DNA from: Tillus elongatus
Taxonomy: Eukaryota; Arthropoda; Insecta; Coleoptera; Cleridae
Direction: 5' to 3'
Assembly: GCA_964006375.1 (NCBI GenBank)
Contig: OZ023267.1
Span: 16,255,471 to 16,319,470, forward strand
Length of the DNA: 64,000 nt
The position numbers and the translations under genes are program-made. Under the pieces are notes generated by a model. It worked only from the letters and a program-made list of their open reading frames with translations, was not told the origin of the DNA and ran no database searches. Numbering within the stretch: position 1 is the first letter of the stretch; every line of letters starts with the position of its first letter. Positions 50,490-64,000 of this stretch are shown piece by piece.

Positions 50490-51400
50490 AGATTTTTTTT
50501 TCTATGCGGAGATAACACAAAGCAGTCAATTTTGGGACGACAAGTAAATAACACCTTGAGATAGATTGAATGAAATCCTTTGGCTTGAAGTCCCACAGAC
50601 CAATTTCATTAAAAATCTACAATGCACCGGAAGTGGTTCAGTTTTATTAATACACTCCTTCAATGTTGTCACACCGGTATAATGAGATGGGTAGAGGAAG
50701 ATGTTCATAAAAAATGTATTCATCAATTCTAAATTTCTGTTGCAAGGTAAAATCCTTGGATGAATATTTTTACCGTTTTACGAAATGAAAGCATAAAATA
50801 TTCAAGACAGTGTTCTATTTTATACCACAAAGAGGAAAGCTATGTAAATTAGGAAGCATTTTTGTTGAAAAGCACAAACAAGCCGTCTGGTTTTAATGAT
50901 GTGTAACCAAGGAGTTTTGATAAGGTAAATATTTGAGAAGAGCGATATGGTGCTCAGAATCGTCAAATGTGTCACAATGGTTAAATGATGGGCCCGAATT
51001 TGAATTATGTATAACGTCGCGATTCTCCTTTGCTAGTTTGAACGCATTTCATATACAGTGCGTATCTTTGATTTTGAGACCTGATAACATAATAGTTATT
51101 AATAGATCAGCACAGTTGAAGAACCCAAATCACCACAACACATCTTTTCAAAGACCTAACGATCGTTTCGCTAACAAAAGGGAACTTTTTAATCTGGTAA
51201 TTATCACTATGTAGTCATCTTATGCCTATCAACATTCAAGAGGTCACATGGAGAAAGATCAGTTGCTAACGATCTCCCACGCGCAGACGCGCAAGTATAT
51301 CCTCGGTTACGGTTCGGCATAAAGTACTATGTGCTTTCAGCACATACGAAAAATGTATTTACAAATTTATGTCTTGACAACATATGTTGCTTTATTATGC
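50490..51400. other. Stretch with a Penelope-like terminal fragment
   Basis: No gene seen. At 51115-51185 the order cccaaatcaccacaacacat, aaagacctaacgatcgtttc, gctaac matches the 3' end and hammerhead half of the PLE at 42.05-42.14 kb, truncated at the core. Confidence 0.55.
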
Positions 51401-51409
51401 TGTACAGCT

Positions 51410-52560
51410 TCGTTGCTTTTACTGAATTTTCTTTTTTTTAAATCACTAATGAGGAGATCCCGACTTTTTAATTTAATTTTTTTTACAATGAGTGTGAACT
51501 AGGACCCCTAGAATCCATATCCACACCGATAACTCAAAAAATAATGGGGCCATTTTGATCAAATCTGGTACGTACATTCCCTTTGCATGTGGCTTGGATA
51601 CATTCGTTTTCCAGGAAGATCGTCCCAGGTTTTCCACGAAGAATTTTGTGTTTGCTTCCGGAAAAAATTATATCGCCGTAAATAGCAAAGTAAGGGAAAC
51701 AAAAATTTGGCACTCCTGTTTGTATTGTAAAGAGTGAACCATGTACAAAAATTTTGGTCTGTAAGTTTGAAGACAAAAATTTATAGGTACTTAAAAAAAT
51801 TGAGGATTTCCTCAAAATGTCAAAGGCGCGACTTGAAACGTTTAGATAAAAAACCTGAAACAAATACGGGTTATGTAAAGAAAATGTCGCCAGAAAAGTG
51901 TTCTGCACAGCTTCAACCGTACTGGTCCTTCATTCTACCAAAATATTTGCAGAAAATTGATTTCAAATAGACCCCCTTTCTCTGATACTTTGACGGTAAT
52001 TTTAGTTTAGTTTATGGTTTAACGATCCATAATTTGTAGCTAATTTTCGTAGAAAAAATTCGGTAATGAGGAAACCGCGACTTTTGAATTTTATTATTTC
52101 TTCAATATACAGGGTAACGCATTTCTAAGGTAAAGCTCAATATAATTGTTATTATACAAGATACGAGAAAAAATTGTATACGTTAACTATAGGGTCTTGA
52201 GTTGCATCTTATAAAATTATTTTTTCAATCACAGGATGGGCCATAAGTCGTTGGTGATACCTACAATTTTTTTCCGAATATCCCTTATATTATTGCATTT
52301 TTGGATTTTCTATCGAAATATGATGCATGTTTGTGAGAAAAAATCGAGATGCAGTAAGTACGTTTTAGTAGCAAATATTTATTAAATGCTTCAAATTTTA
52401 ATAACTCAAATTGGTATTAGCCTAAGGTTCGTTGGCTGGAAAACCAGTTTTCTCGGAAACATTTTAAGTTTATTTTCGGAAAATGTTTGTACATTTTCAG
52501 AGAATAAGTTATTTTGATAATATGGTACATTGTTTATACTGTATAGGTTAGAAAAGGGTA
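51410..52560. repeat. R repeat block, inverted, without (TA)n
   Basis: From the palindrome-like ttttaaatcactaatgagga through cacaccgataactcaaaaaa, ggtccttcattctaccaaaa, caggatgggccataagtcgt and gtaagtacgttttagtagc, to ggtacattgtttatactgta at about 52545. The microsatellite position (about 51525) holds no TA array here, a useful empty-site comparison. Confidence 0.7.
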
Positions 52561-53037
52561 ACAGTTAATATCTTGTTATTTTTATATAATTTTATGTCAT
52601 ATTGTTAGAATGTGTTTCGTTTATTTGTTGTTGTATTTAGTTATGTTGCGCCAAATTTTGTTACGTATATACAGTTTTATACATCTTTTTGGCTGTTTGT
52701 ATGTTCTAAATTCGCTATAATTTGTTATATTTTATATTTTGTATTTATGTTATTATGTATTTTACTATCTATTTGGCTTACTTATCAATTTATTGATCAC
52801 TTGTTATATGCTATGTTTGTATAAATCTCCAATCATCTATTTTCTAGCTCATTCTTCACCATTAAGTCGATGGAAAATTATTCAATATTTATATAAATGC
52901 AAAGTTCTCTTTTTTACTTGTAAATTATATCTACCATTCTTTTTATTTCTTATCCTCTCTTAGCTGCTCTCTGTAGCTGTCTCGTGTGTTGATTTCTGGG
53001 TTTAAAATTCTCTACACAAATTAATTCACACAAACGA

Positions 53038-53211
<174 letters not shown>

Positions 53212-54644
53212 TCCTAAGAACCTATTCATATCACAGATCCTTTCCTATTTAAAATATTATCTCTTATTTATATTTTTGAAACTATTTTTATTTATCCTAC
53301 GTGTTTAAAACAAAAATAGATTCCGCTTTCTTTCTCCCTCGATATCGGTTGTTATCGTAACGATATTTTTATCGGTTCCTATAGTGACTAAAAATATGGA
53401 CGATTAAAATTTTAAATACCTGGTATCTGCTCCCTCTGTCGACATTCACCACAACTATGGTGCTAATACCAATTTACTCCTTTACTTTACATACTGAGTA
53501 CGCATTTGACGTAAAAATCACGGCCTTGTTATTTTTCTTCTCCATTTTGCAATATTTAGAGAGAACTTTCCCTCAAAAATCTTGGTTTATATTGACAAAA
53601 CAATGTTTACAAATACCCGTGTCAGTCACTGTTTCTACTGGGAACTATATCACTTCTTACAAACTTGTTCTTGATCTTAAACAGTTTATTATAACCCCTG
53701 TCCATAACCCTTACTTGTCTTTGAGGTTATCTGGACTTAAATTTGTAATCATTTATACCAATTTACGTCATGTTGAATTCGATAGATCTGAAAATGATGT
53801 TACTCCTGCTGCACTCCTGGTGAACTAAGAGGGATATTGTTTCATCAAATTGTTTTTGGTTCCGGAGTTTTTTAATCTCGATACACTGTTTCATTGCTCT
53901 AACGACGAATAGCACCGTTCATCAACAAATATTATCAAAAGAAAGTTCTTTTTGAAAAATGTGATTTAACATTTTATGAACCTACTGGATAATTAGTAAA
54001 AATTTATAGTCATCAAGCGGTAAGTTTGAAATTTTGACATATGGTAATTTCTTAATCCTAATAATGTGTAAATTCATTTTAAATCCCTTACTTTGGATTT
54101 TATTGCTTTGTTTCTGTCATTGGACCTTTGATTTTCTCGTAACATACCAGCCTCTTATTTCATATTAGTTATCTATTTCTTTTGACTACCTACTTAATAA
54201 AAGAAACGCCTTGTACATAATACTACCTATTTTTAGAGGTTTAGTTTTTATTTTATTATTTTAAAGAATTTTGATCACGATTTTATTTTTCTAGGTGCTC
54301 AGCACTTGAACTAAATTTACTATGACCTTGCTCTGGATTTACTTAGCAGTCTCCCTACCATGTGATTCTACAGAATGTGGAACGTACACCTTTAAGTATT
54401 AAAATTTTTGATCTTTCTTTTATTTGTAATTTTATTACCTCATATAAACCATTGTATATGTCGGTATTTTCTTAAAGACAAGTGTATCACTTTGCATCGT
54501 AAGTTCGAAAAGAATAACTTCTTTTACAATAGTGTGCCTAGTTTATTTGGCATGTTCCTTTTGAACTTAATTTTGAACATTATAACGTAGATTCATTTTT
54601 CATGTTTGGTGTAAAGTGTATATTTGTCTGACTACGTACCCTAT

Positions 54645-54756
<112 letters not shown>

Positions 54757-55995
54757 CTATGGTCTGGCTTTTTAATTAATGATTTGTTAATTACTAATTA
54801 GATGCTGATATTACATTAATTACTTCTAATCATAAATCTAATTTCTAATATATCTTTATATTAATAATTTATACCGTTGGACGCCAGGCAACTCACTGTT
54901 TGCCAATATCATTATCTAATATATTTTTAATAAGCCAAAACCTGCAAATATTACCCCGTCAATTAGAAGATAATTTATTTTACTCACTTACCGTCTTAAT
55001 TACTTCTAATTTCCATTTTCTCAGCCCTCTCAGGATTTTAAGGATTCAACTTGTTTTTTTTATATTTTTGGTAATTCTTTTGTATAATTGGTCTTTGCTA
55101 ATTACTTGGTCTTTTTCTATTTTAATTATGCATTACCACTTCTATTATGAAGGCCAAATAGGAGATTTAAATGAAAATCTAATTATACAAAGTTAGGCAT
55201 CTTTAATGGTGATTACCCATTGAAATTAAAATTCACAAATATTAAATAATAAATTAAGGGACAAATTAGTTGCATAATATACCATAATAGGTTATTAATA
55301 ACAGAAACATATTATTCAGTATCAAATCACTTACATTGTTAGAACCAGAGATTTGGCTTGTTAATTATCGGTCACCTTACACATTCCTGTACACCATGTC
55401 CACAAAGATGGTATTTAATTTCTTTTATGAAATTCTGTTGTTTTGGTTGATTAGCTTTACCTGTTTTATTTATTTTCAATCATTATCTTCTTGCTTGACT
55501 ACCCCTGGCAACTATATTATTACCAGGCACCTCTCCTGTGGACCAGGCACCTTCTACCTGTTCACTTCTCAACGTTCCCCAGCTGACTTCCTTATTGGTA
55601 ATTTTCGGTACCGACCTCGAGCCACTACATTTACTTGTTTGCTCTACGACGCTCTCCAACTGAATCCTCATTTTACTGTCTCTAGGCTGTTTTGCCTTCG
55701 ACCTGCCAACCGGTTCTTCTTGACTATCAATCTCACCACAAGTCTCTTATCACTAGATAGCAAACCATACAAAAATTGTTTGTTTCACTTTATCTTGCTT
55801 TTTATTTCACGATATCTACTGCACTATCAATATATTTTACTTTAACTTAATACTAATTCTTATAAAATAACAACATAAAACCTCTTTAGATTTCCATTTA
55901 AATTATATTCCTTTAGTTCTATTGCACTACTAAAATAACTTGACCATTATTTCTTAATATTATTATTCTAATTTCTATCCTATGTCTATACATAG

Positions 55996-56098
<103 letters not shown>

Positions 56099-57034
56099 AG
56101 AAGATACATAACACTAACCATTGCAAATGACATCTGTATGGATTGTCGGCTTAAGATAACACGATAACAGCCCTTAGGGCGCGTTCGCACAAACAGGTTA
56201 AATTAATTAATTAACAGACTTTCTGCTGTTGCCACGGGAAGGGGTCATAAAGTTGATATCATGCATTACTTTAATAGCGTGAATTGCTTGTTCTAAAAGC
56301 TTATCAATAAATTAAGGACCAATGTAATAACAAAAATAACACAACCGGCCACTCCTAAGCTATCGCAATAATTCATTATCGACAAGACGTGTTCGATGAC
56401 AAGATCAAACATACAAATTATCTTCAGGTGGCGTATGTTTACTCGTAAATTCAATTAGTCTTCCGCCAGATCGATATATCGAATTTAGTAAATGTAATTG
56501 TTATGGATAATATTATTTATTCAGCGAGTACAAACAGTCACGCACCCTAGGTAGTAAGGTTAATAATAGATTACTGAAAGATAAGATATATTGTCTTTAT
56601 CAACATTATCTACATCATAAATTGTGTTCCTTTCATTAGAATAAATTATATCTTGGATAGTATTCATTCTTTTATTAGGAACATTAGTTGGTAACGGCTT
56701 TTTGCACAAAAATGTAGTCTCTATCAAAAACATTTGCTTCTTGTCTCCTTATGATTGGTCAAGACTCAGAGCCGGGTCGATTATTTTAGGGCACTTCATC
56801 CATTATCGTTCGATCTTTTACAATGATGATTATAAAAAGTACAAACGCTTAATGAGTCGTATAGGACTTTGACCTCTCTATGCTGCAACTCCGGTGCGTC
56901 TTTCTTGCATGACTCTTCTTTTCTAATCGTTCCCCAAAATGTTCAGACTCTCCATGCAACAGAAAAAGTAACCAAAATTTGAAATTAAGTTAATAGGAAA
57001 TATGATAATAATCCATCCAAGATTTTATACTGAG

Positions 57035-57110
57035 AGCTTCGGTGGTTCATTGGTAAGAACGTTTGCTTTTTAACCGAAGGGTACTGGGTTCGATTCCCTC
57101 GGTCCCCTTT
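57035..57110 (+). pseudogene. tRNA-like sequence, degenerate
   Basis: gcttcggtggttcattggta resembles a tRNA acceptor strand and D arm (box A), and gggttcgattccctcggtcc resembles a T arm (box B), at tRNA-like spacing. The acceptor ends do not pair well, the T stem has mismatches and the anticodon stem (around tttttaa) is poor. It is therefore a tRNA pseudogene or a tRNA-derived SINE head rather than a working tRNA. Confidence 0.4.
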
Positions 57111-57844
57111 TACTTTTTCTGCACATACTGTAAAATTAACATCCACCGAGGTTTGGCATTATATTTAATCAATTGAATATCTGCACGTTCCGCCCTTCGG
57201 AGAGGGCATAAAGCCGTTAGTCTCGTATTCATGTGATGTTCGTGCTCATTTAAAGAAATATTGCGGTCTCCTCTTTGGCGAAATTTTTTTACTAAAGTTC
57301 CGTTAAAATTACAGTGTATTAAGCCATAAACCCTATAACAAAAAATACTGCAAAACCATCGGGGAAATGGTCTATTTGAAATTGATTTTCTGGAAATATT
57401 TTAGTAAAAGAAAGGACAATGACGGTTGAAGCTGAAACTTTAGTGTTTCTAAAACACACTTTTTACGACATTCTATCTACATAATCGGTATTCTTTTAAG
57501 GTTCTTTATCTAAAAGTTGCCAGTTGTGACGTTTCAAATCGCGACTTTGACATTTTAGGAGGATAAGCTGTAAAATGTTGAAAGTAATTTTTCTGACATT
57601 GACCTTTTTGAGCCAAAAAAGAAACAACATAATCTTTGTCTGTAATTTACAATATGTGTTGTTATCCACGCAAAAGATCACGTTTTCGTACATTTCTCTA
57701 GTTATCAGTGGCAGCCAGTGTTTTTAATGCCTATAACTTTTTTTCCTTATACCTTACGGGTCTAAATTGTGATACATAGTTTACATTTTATCATGTAAAG
57801 CGGTGTACCTAATTTGGTTCTCATGACTTTATTGTTATTTCCGA

Positions 57845-57965
<121 letters not shown>

Positions 57966-58275
57966 TTGTACGCTTATCTGGTCATCAGTGGCACTAAATA
58001 CTTTTTTAAATGCCTATAACTTTTTTACTTTCACCTTATACGTCTAAGTTTTTGGTACATAGGTTACCTTTTGTGACATAAACAAGTGTATCAGCTTTGG
58101 CTGCCCTTAATTTGTTATATCCGGAAATATAAAAATTTTCTGAAAGGAAACAAAATTTTTTGGAAAAACCAGGCCGATTTACCTGAATAACGAATTTGGC
58201 CAAGCCATTTGCAAAAGAAAGGCACTCATCAAATTTAATCGAAATGGGCCTATTATTTTTTTAGTTATCGGTGTG

Positions 58276-58378
<103 letters not shown>

Positions 58379-59942
58379 CAGGATTTATAACACGGCATTT
58401 CTGTACTGTACAAGGAAAAGAGCCAGGTGAAGATGGGACCACTCTGGATGAAGATTCAAAAATACACGGAGTCACAACAGGCAACCAGTGCAACATTTGC
58501 AGCAACATTTGGAAGACCCCCAATCCGAGGGAAACAACCAAAATAGCCACGGAGGCAAAGAAATCACCTGCGTGAGCATCCTAAGCCCAGGAAGTTATAT
58601 TAACTCTAACAGGATTTATGACACGGCATTTCTGTACTTAAAAGGTAAAGAGTTAAAGGCAAAGCCGCAAGGAGACAACAGCTTACACGTGTTTCAAGCT
58701 TATTAGCCATCATCAGTACGGTATAGCCAGGTGAAGATGGGAACACTATGGTTGAAAATGCAAAAATACACGGAGTCACGACAGGCAACCAGTGCAATAT
58801 TTGCAGCAACATTTGGAAGACCCCCAATCCGAGGGAAACAACCAAAATAGCCACGGAGGCAAAGAAATCACCTGCGTGAGCATCCTAAGCCCAGGAAGTT
58901 ATATTAACTATAACAGGATTTATGACAAGGCATTTCTGTACTATACAAGGAAAAGAGTTAAAGGCAAAGCCGCAAGGAGACAACAGCTTACACGTGTTTC
59001 AAGCTTATTAGCCATCATCAGTACGGTATAGCCAGGTGAAGATGGGAACACTCTGGATGAAGATGCAAAAATACACGGAGTCACAACAGGCAACCAGTGC
59101 AATATTTGCAGCAACATTTAGAAGACCCTCAATCCGAGGGAAACAACCAAAATAGCCACGGAGGCAAAGAAATCACCTGCGTGAGCATCCGAAGCCCAGG
59201 AAGTTATATTAACTATAACAGGATTTATGACACGGCATTTCTGTACTATACAAGGAAAAGAGTTAAGGGCAAAGCCGCGAGGAGACAACCGCATACACGT
59301 GTTTCAAGCTTATTAGCCATCATTAGTACGGTATAGCCAGGTGAAGATGGGAACACTCTGGATGAAGATGCAAAAATACACGGAGTCACAACAGGCAACC
59401 AGTGCAACATTTGGAAGACCCTCAATCCGAGGGAAACAACCAAAATAGCCACGGAGGCAAAGAAATCACCTGCGTGAGAATCCGAAGCCCAGGAAGTTAT
59501 ATTAACTATAACAGGATTTATAACACGGCATTTCTGTACTATACAAGATAAAGAGTTAAGGGCAAAGCCGCAAGGAGACAACCGCATACACGTGTTTCAA
59601 GCTTATTAGCCATCATAAGTACGGTATAGCCAGGTGAAGATAAGAACACTCTGGATGAAGATGCAAAAATACACGGAGTCACAACAGGCAACCAGTGCAA
59701 CATTTGGAAGACCCTCAATCGGAGGGAGACAACCAAAATAGCCACGGAGGCAAAGAAATCACCTGCCTGAGCATCCGAAGCCCAGGAAGTTATATTAACT
59801 ATAGTACAGAAATGCCGTGTTATAAATCCTGTTATAGCTAATATAACTTCCTGGGCTTCGGATGCTCACGCAGGTGATTTCTTTGCCTCCGTGGCTATTT
59901 TGGTTGTTTCCCTCGGATTGAGGGTCTTCCAAATGTTGCACT

Positions 59943-59943
<1 letters not shown>
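58379..59943. repeat. ~300-bp tandem array with inverted terminal copy
   Basis: Units start with acaggattta at 58379, 58609, 58913, 59218 and 59511 (spacings 230, 304, 305, 293). They share aagccgcaaggagacaac, gtgtttcaagcttattagcc, atagccaggtgaagatggg, aatacacggagtcacaacag and cacggaggcaaagaaatcac. The first unit lacks the hammerhead-like segment. After 59803 a partial unit is inverted (59804-59943) and ends at a (TA)n array. The conserved short frames in each unit (79 codons plus strand, ~80 minus) reflect tandem copying, not evidence of a gene. Confidence 0.9.
58679..58722 (-). ncRNA. Hammerhead-like motif in the tandem unit (four copies)
   Basis: On the minus strand: CTGATGA, T, stem II GGCT-AATA-AGCT, T, GAAAC, tetraloop ACGT, GTA. 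The same motif lies at 58984-59026. At 59290-59330 and 59582-59623 the core is changed to CTAATGA and CTTATGA. Stem III is again the minimal AC/GT type. I could not see a convincing stem I, so activity is doubtful. Confidence 0.45.

Positions 59944-59944
<1 letters not shown>

Positions 59945-60025
<81 letters not shown>
59945..60025. repeat. (TA)n microsatellite, array 17
   Basis: This separates the inverted tandem unit from an R fragment (60026-60160: aactgaccccggatatgtgt, gcctaattagcgctcatttg, then the terminal palindrome). Confidence 0.95.
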
Positions 60026-60027
<2 letters not shown>

Positions 60028-60164
60028 GTATAAAAATTGAAACTGACCCCGGATATGTGTTCTAGAGGGCCTAATTAGCGCTCATTTGAAGAAATTTTTT
60101 TCAAAATTCAAAAGTCGGGATCTCCTAATTAGTGAATGTTTTAAAAGAAAATTCACTAAAATGA

Positions 60165-60655
60165 AAGAGTTGCTGGCGACGGGGAATAAAATTGCGACAA
60201 CAAAGCGACGTCGCATTTGGACTGTGAGTTTCGAGATTTGGACGACTCAATTTCGCATATGTTGCATTTGCAGGCCATAAAAAAGAAAGATATGTTTGTG
60301 AATGGTTTTGTAGTCGATTTTATTGCTAATTGTGGCTACTATTTTTATTTTTGGAATGGCTAGTGAATGCACAAGGGACCTGTGAGACTTAAACCAGAGT
60401 ATATAGCAAAGCTTATCGGTCTCAGGTCATACACATATCACGTTAAGGCTGCCTTTTCCCTTTGCAGCAGTTTAGAGTTCGTAAAGCGCAGCAGTAGTTT
60501 CAACATTAAATAAGATAGCAGCTTCAAATGTCGATAATCAAGTAAATTATAGGAGAATAGGTAAGTCTCCAAAACCAATAATGGGTTAAATTTTCATTTA
60601 ACTAGTTATTTTCAACTTGGAACAAGCAGAAGGTAGGGCTTATAAAGCACGCATT
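60165..60655. other. Stretch without recognisable gene
   Basis: Contains a 64-codon frame overlapping the R end; no domain recognised. Confidence 0.35.
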
Positions 60656-60659
60656 AATA

Positions 60660-61085
60660 AACAAGCAGTCTGGATTGAGCAAGTGCGTTATGGTAGTAGC
60701 TTTCATAAAAATGTTTTTAATAACCAGATATGTTTTTTTTAAATGAAAGCAGACATCAAATTTGCTTACTAGTATAACCTATATAGCAGAAACAATGTAC
60801 CACATTTCATCAGAATACCTTTATTATTGGAAAAAGTACAAAAAGGCTGAAAGCAGCAAGTGCGTTATGGTAGCGAATTTTCCAAAAAACAAATTTAAGT
60901 GCAAATATGTATTGTTTTTTAAAGAAGCACATTTGGTTGGCAGTATAACCTATATAGTAGTAACAATGTACCATATTTCATTAAAATAGCTTTGTTGTTG
61001 CAAAAAGTAAAAACATTTCTTGAAAATAAACTTAAAAGGTTCCAGTAAAAACTGGTCCGATTTTTCTGGCCAACCAACGCCTCCA
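60660..61085. repeat. R terminal units, two partial copies
   Basis: gagcaagtgcgttatggtag at 60676 and agcagcaagtgcgttatggt at about 60853 each start an R terminal unit (…cctatatagNagNaacaatgtacca). They are forward and partly tandem. Confidence 0.7.
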
Positions 61086-61211
61086 AGCTATTTTTACACC
61101 TACTAAGCAATAATTAAGTTCAGGAAAAAAATATAAAAAAAACTCATTTTTTTTACAGAAATTGCCTTCAGTAATGTTACACGACATTTCTACAACTTCT
61201 TTTTTAGCGAA

Positions 61212-63183
<1,972 letters not shown>

Positions 63184-63189
63184 TACATA

Positions 63190-63795
63190 AGATCCTTAGC
63201 CAATTGAGCCAATTAAACGAATTCAAATTTTGATTAAATATGTCTCATATTATGGAAAAAACGAAACCTGCTATACTCAAATTAGTACCATATATTGATT
63301 ATAATACATAATTAAATTAAATCACTTCTAAAAGCTTACAGTTTTCACAGTTGAATGTAATTTTATCAGCTAAGCTAAAAGTTAAAATATGTGCCCGGCA
63401 ATTGTGTTGTAGGAGCTGGATTTTTGTTTGTCACAATGCATCTTGTGGTTGCAAAATGACTTTTGTTGGCCAAGAATGCTATTTGTGCAGTATATAGCTG
63501 AGAAGTTTCCAACAATTTATATGTCATGTTATTTGACAGCGTATATAAATATAGTAAAATATGAGTTTTACTTCTTCAGACAAACTGTTGTACAAACGAT
63601 ACTATATACCGTAGGGTCAGAATATATTGTGGTATGGTATAATCTACAATAATAGTCTTAAAAGAAATGTAAGTCGTCAAAAACGACAAAAAAAGAAACA
63701 GCAAGTAATGCGAATAGTAGGTAATATATCTTGTGTTGATATTACTTAAAAAGAGACCCATTGACGCCTGTAGAGTTTTAGGCAATATCTGTAGA
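63190..63795. other. Stretch without recognisable gene
   Basis: AT-rich; open frames of 69-74 codons lack any recognisable domain. Confidence 0.35.
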
Positions 63796-63800
63796 AAAAA

Positions 63801-64000
63801 ATTAAATGTCTAGACTGGAGTTTTTGGAGATCGTTCAATCAGACCAATTTTTTTTGATGGCAATTTAAGTGGCGAAACGTATTTGGAGTTACTCGAAGAT
63901 ATCGTTTACCCTCTACTAATTGACATTGTTGAAAATGATGAACGCTATGAAGAAAATCTATTAGTGTTTCAACAAGATGGAGCTCCTCCGCATTTTTCAC
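63801..64000 (+). pseudogene. Second copy of the 2.6-kb mariner family, cut by window end
   Basis: The sequence aligns with 3593-3790: the same DNLIGPIFLDGNLSGETYLE-like coding, LEDIVYPLLIDIVENDERYE and QQDGAPPHFS region, here with GAPPH where the first copy has GPPPH. Homology starts abruptly at about 63801, so the 5' part is missing. The 3' part lies beyond the window. Confidence 0.85.

Noticed and set aside
55336..55845. 169-codon plus-strand frame as a possible gene
   Set aside because: No recognisable domain, no splice or promoter context, and hydrophobic residues follow the T-rich composition. Kept only as an observation.
57035..57110. Functional tRNA (Lys- or Gly-like)
   Set aside because: Acceptor and T stems do not pair properly and the anticodon stem is weak; listed only as a tRNA-like pseudogene.
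58792..59336. Repeated 79-codon frames in the tandem array (MQYLQQHLEDPQSEGNNQNS...)
   Set aside because: Similarity between units is at DNA level with antisense frames equally open; tandem copying explains the conservation.
58379..59943. CRISPR-like repeat array
   Set aside because: Units are ~300 bp without distinct spacers, in a eukaryotic intron-like setting; this is a satellite-type array.

Overview
This is a eukaryotic, almost certainly insect, window: AT-rich DNA with spliced exons, 18 long (TA)n microsatellites and a dense, nested set of animal transposons. It contains no prokaryotic operon, RNA operon or CRISPR array. A short (TTAGG)n-type tract at 35.33 kb fits an arthropod, but the order cannot be fixed from sequence alone.

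The only host gene I can support is on the minus strand. Three consecutive 3'-terminal exons (40019-39935, 17028-16850, 13738-13586) have correct AG/GT splice sites and matching phases. They join into TPR repeats ending in a stop codon and look like the C-terminus of a TMTC1/TMTC2-type protein (ER transmembrane and TPR protein linked to O-mannosylation). The introns are 22.9 kb and 3.1 kb. The part above 40 kb is presumably a further intron of at least 24 kb. Nearly everything else lies in, or just downstream of, this gene.

Layout. 1-2.6 kb: a 127-bp tandem duplication, a hAT transposase remnant and a degenerate ~190-bp tandem array. 2.6-4.5 kb: a DD41D mariner-like element with ~290-bp inverted repeats, inserted in that array. 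5.1-7.2 kb: a Jockey-like LINE. 7.2-9.3 kb: CR1-like LINE copy A. 11.0-13.4 kb: a giant inverted duplication of the R repeat around a core with Penelope-like termini and a 5S-rRNA-like patch. 13.6-17.0 kb: the last two TMTC exons with LINE fragments between them. 17.8-22.9 kb: CR1-like copies C and D. 23-32 kb: I-like fragment, foldback elements, R-repeat blocks and hammerhead-like motifs. 32.6-34.2 kb: another LINE. 34.3-37.6 kb: a complete-ended but broken piggyBac, itself hit by a truncated I/LOA-like LINE; both insertions have clear target duplications. 40.6-46.6 kb: an R block interrupted by a Penelope-like element (546-aa frame) and by an RTE LINE. 47.4-49.3 and 61.3-63.2 kb: two copies of a second DD41D family in opposite orientations. 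58.4-59.9 kb: a ~300-bp tandem array. 63.8 kb to the end: a second copy of the 2.6-kb mariner family.

The most interesting signals are four different hammerhead-ribozyme-like motifs in Penelope-like or tandem-repeat contexts; the R family, which carries most of the (TA)n arrays and is the preferred landing site of other elements; and the 5S-like patch at 12.1 kb. All mobile genes seen here are broken except the truncated Penelope-like frame.
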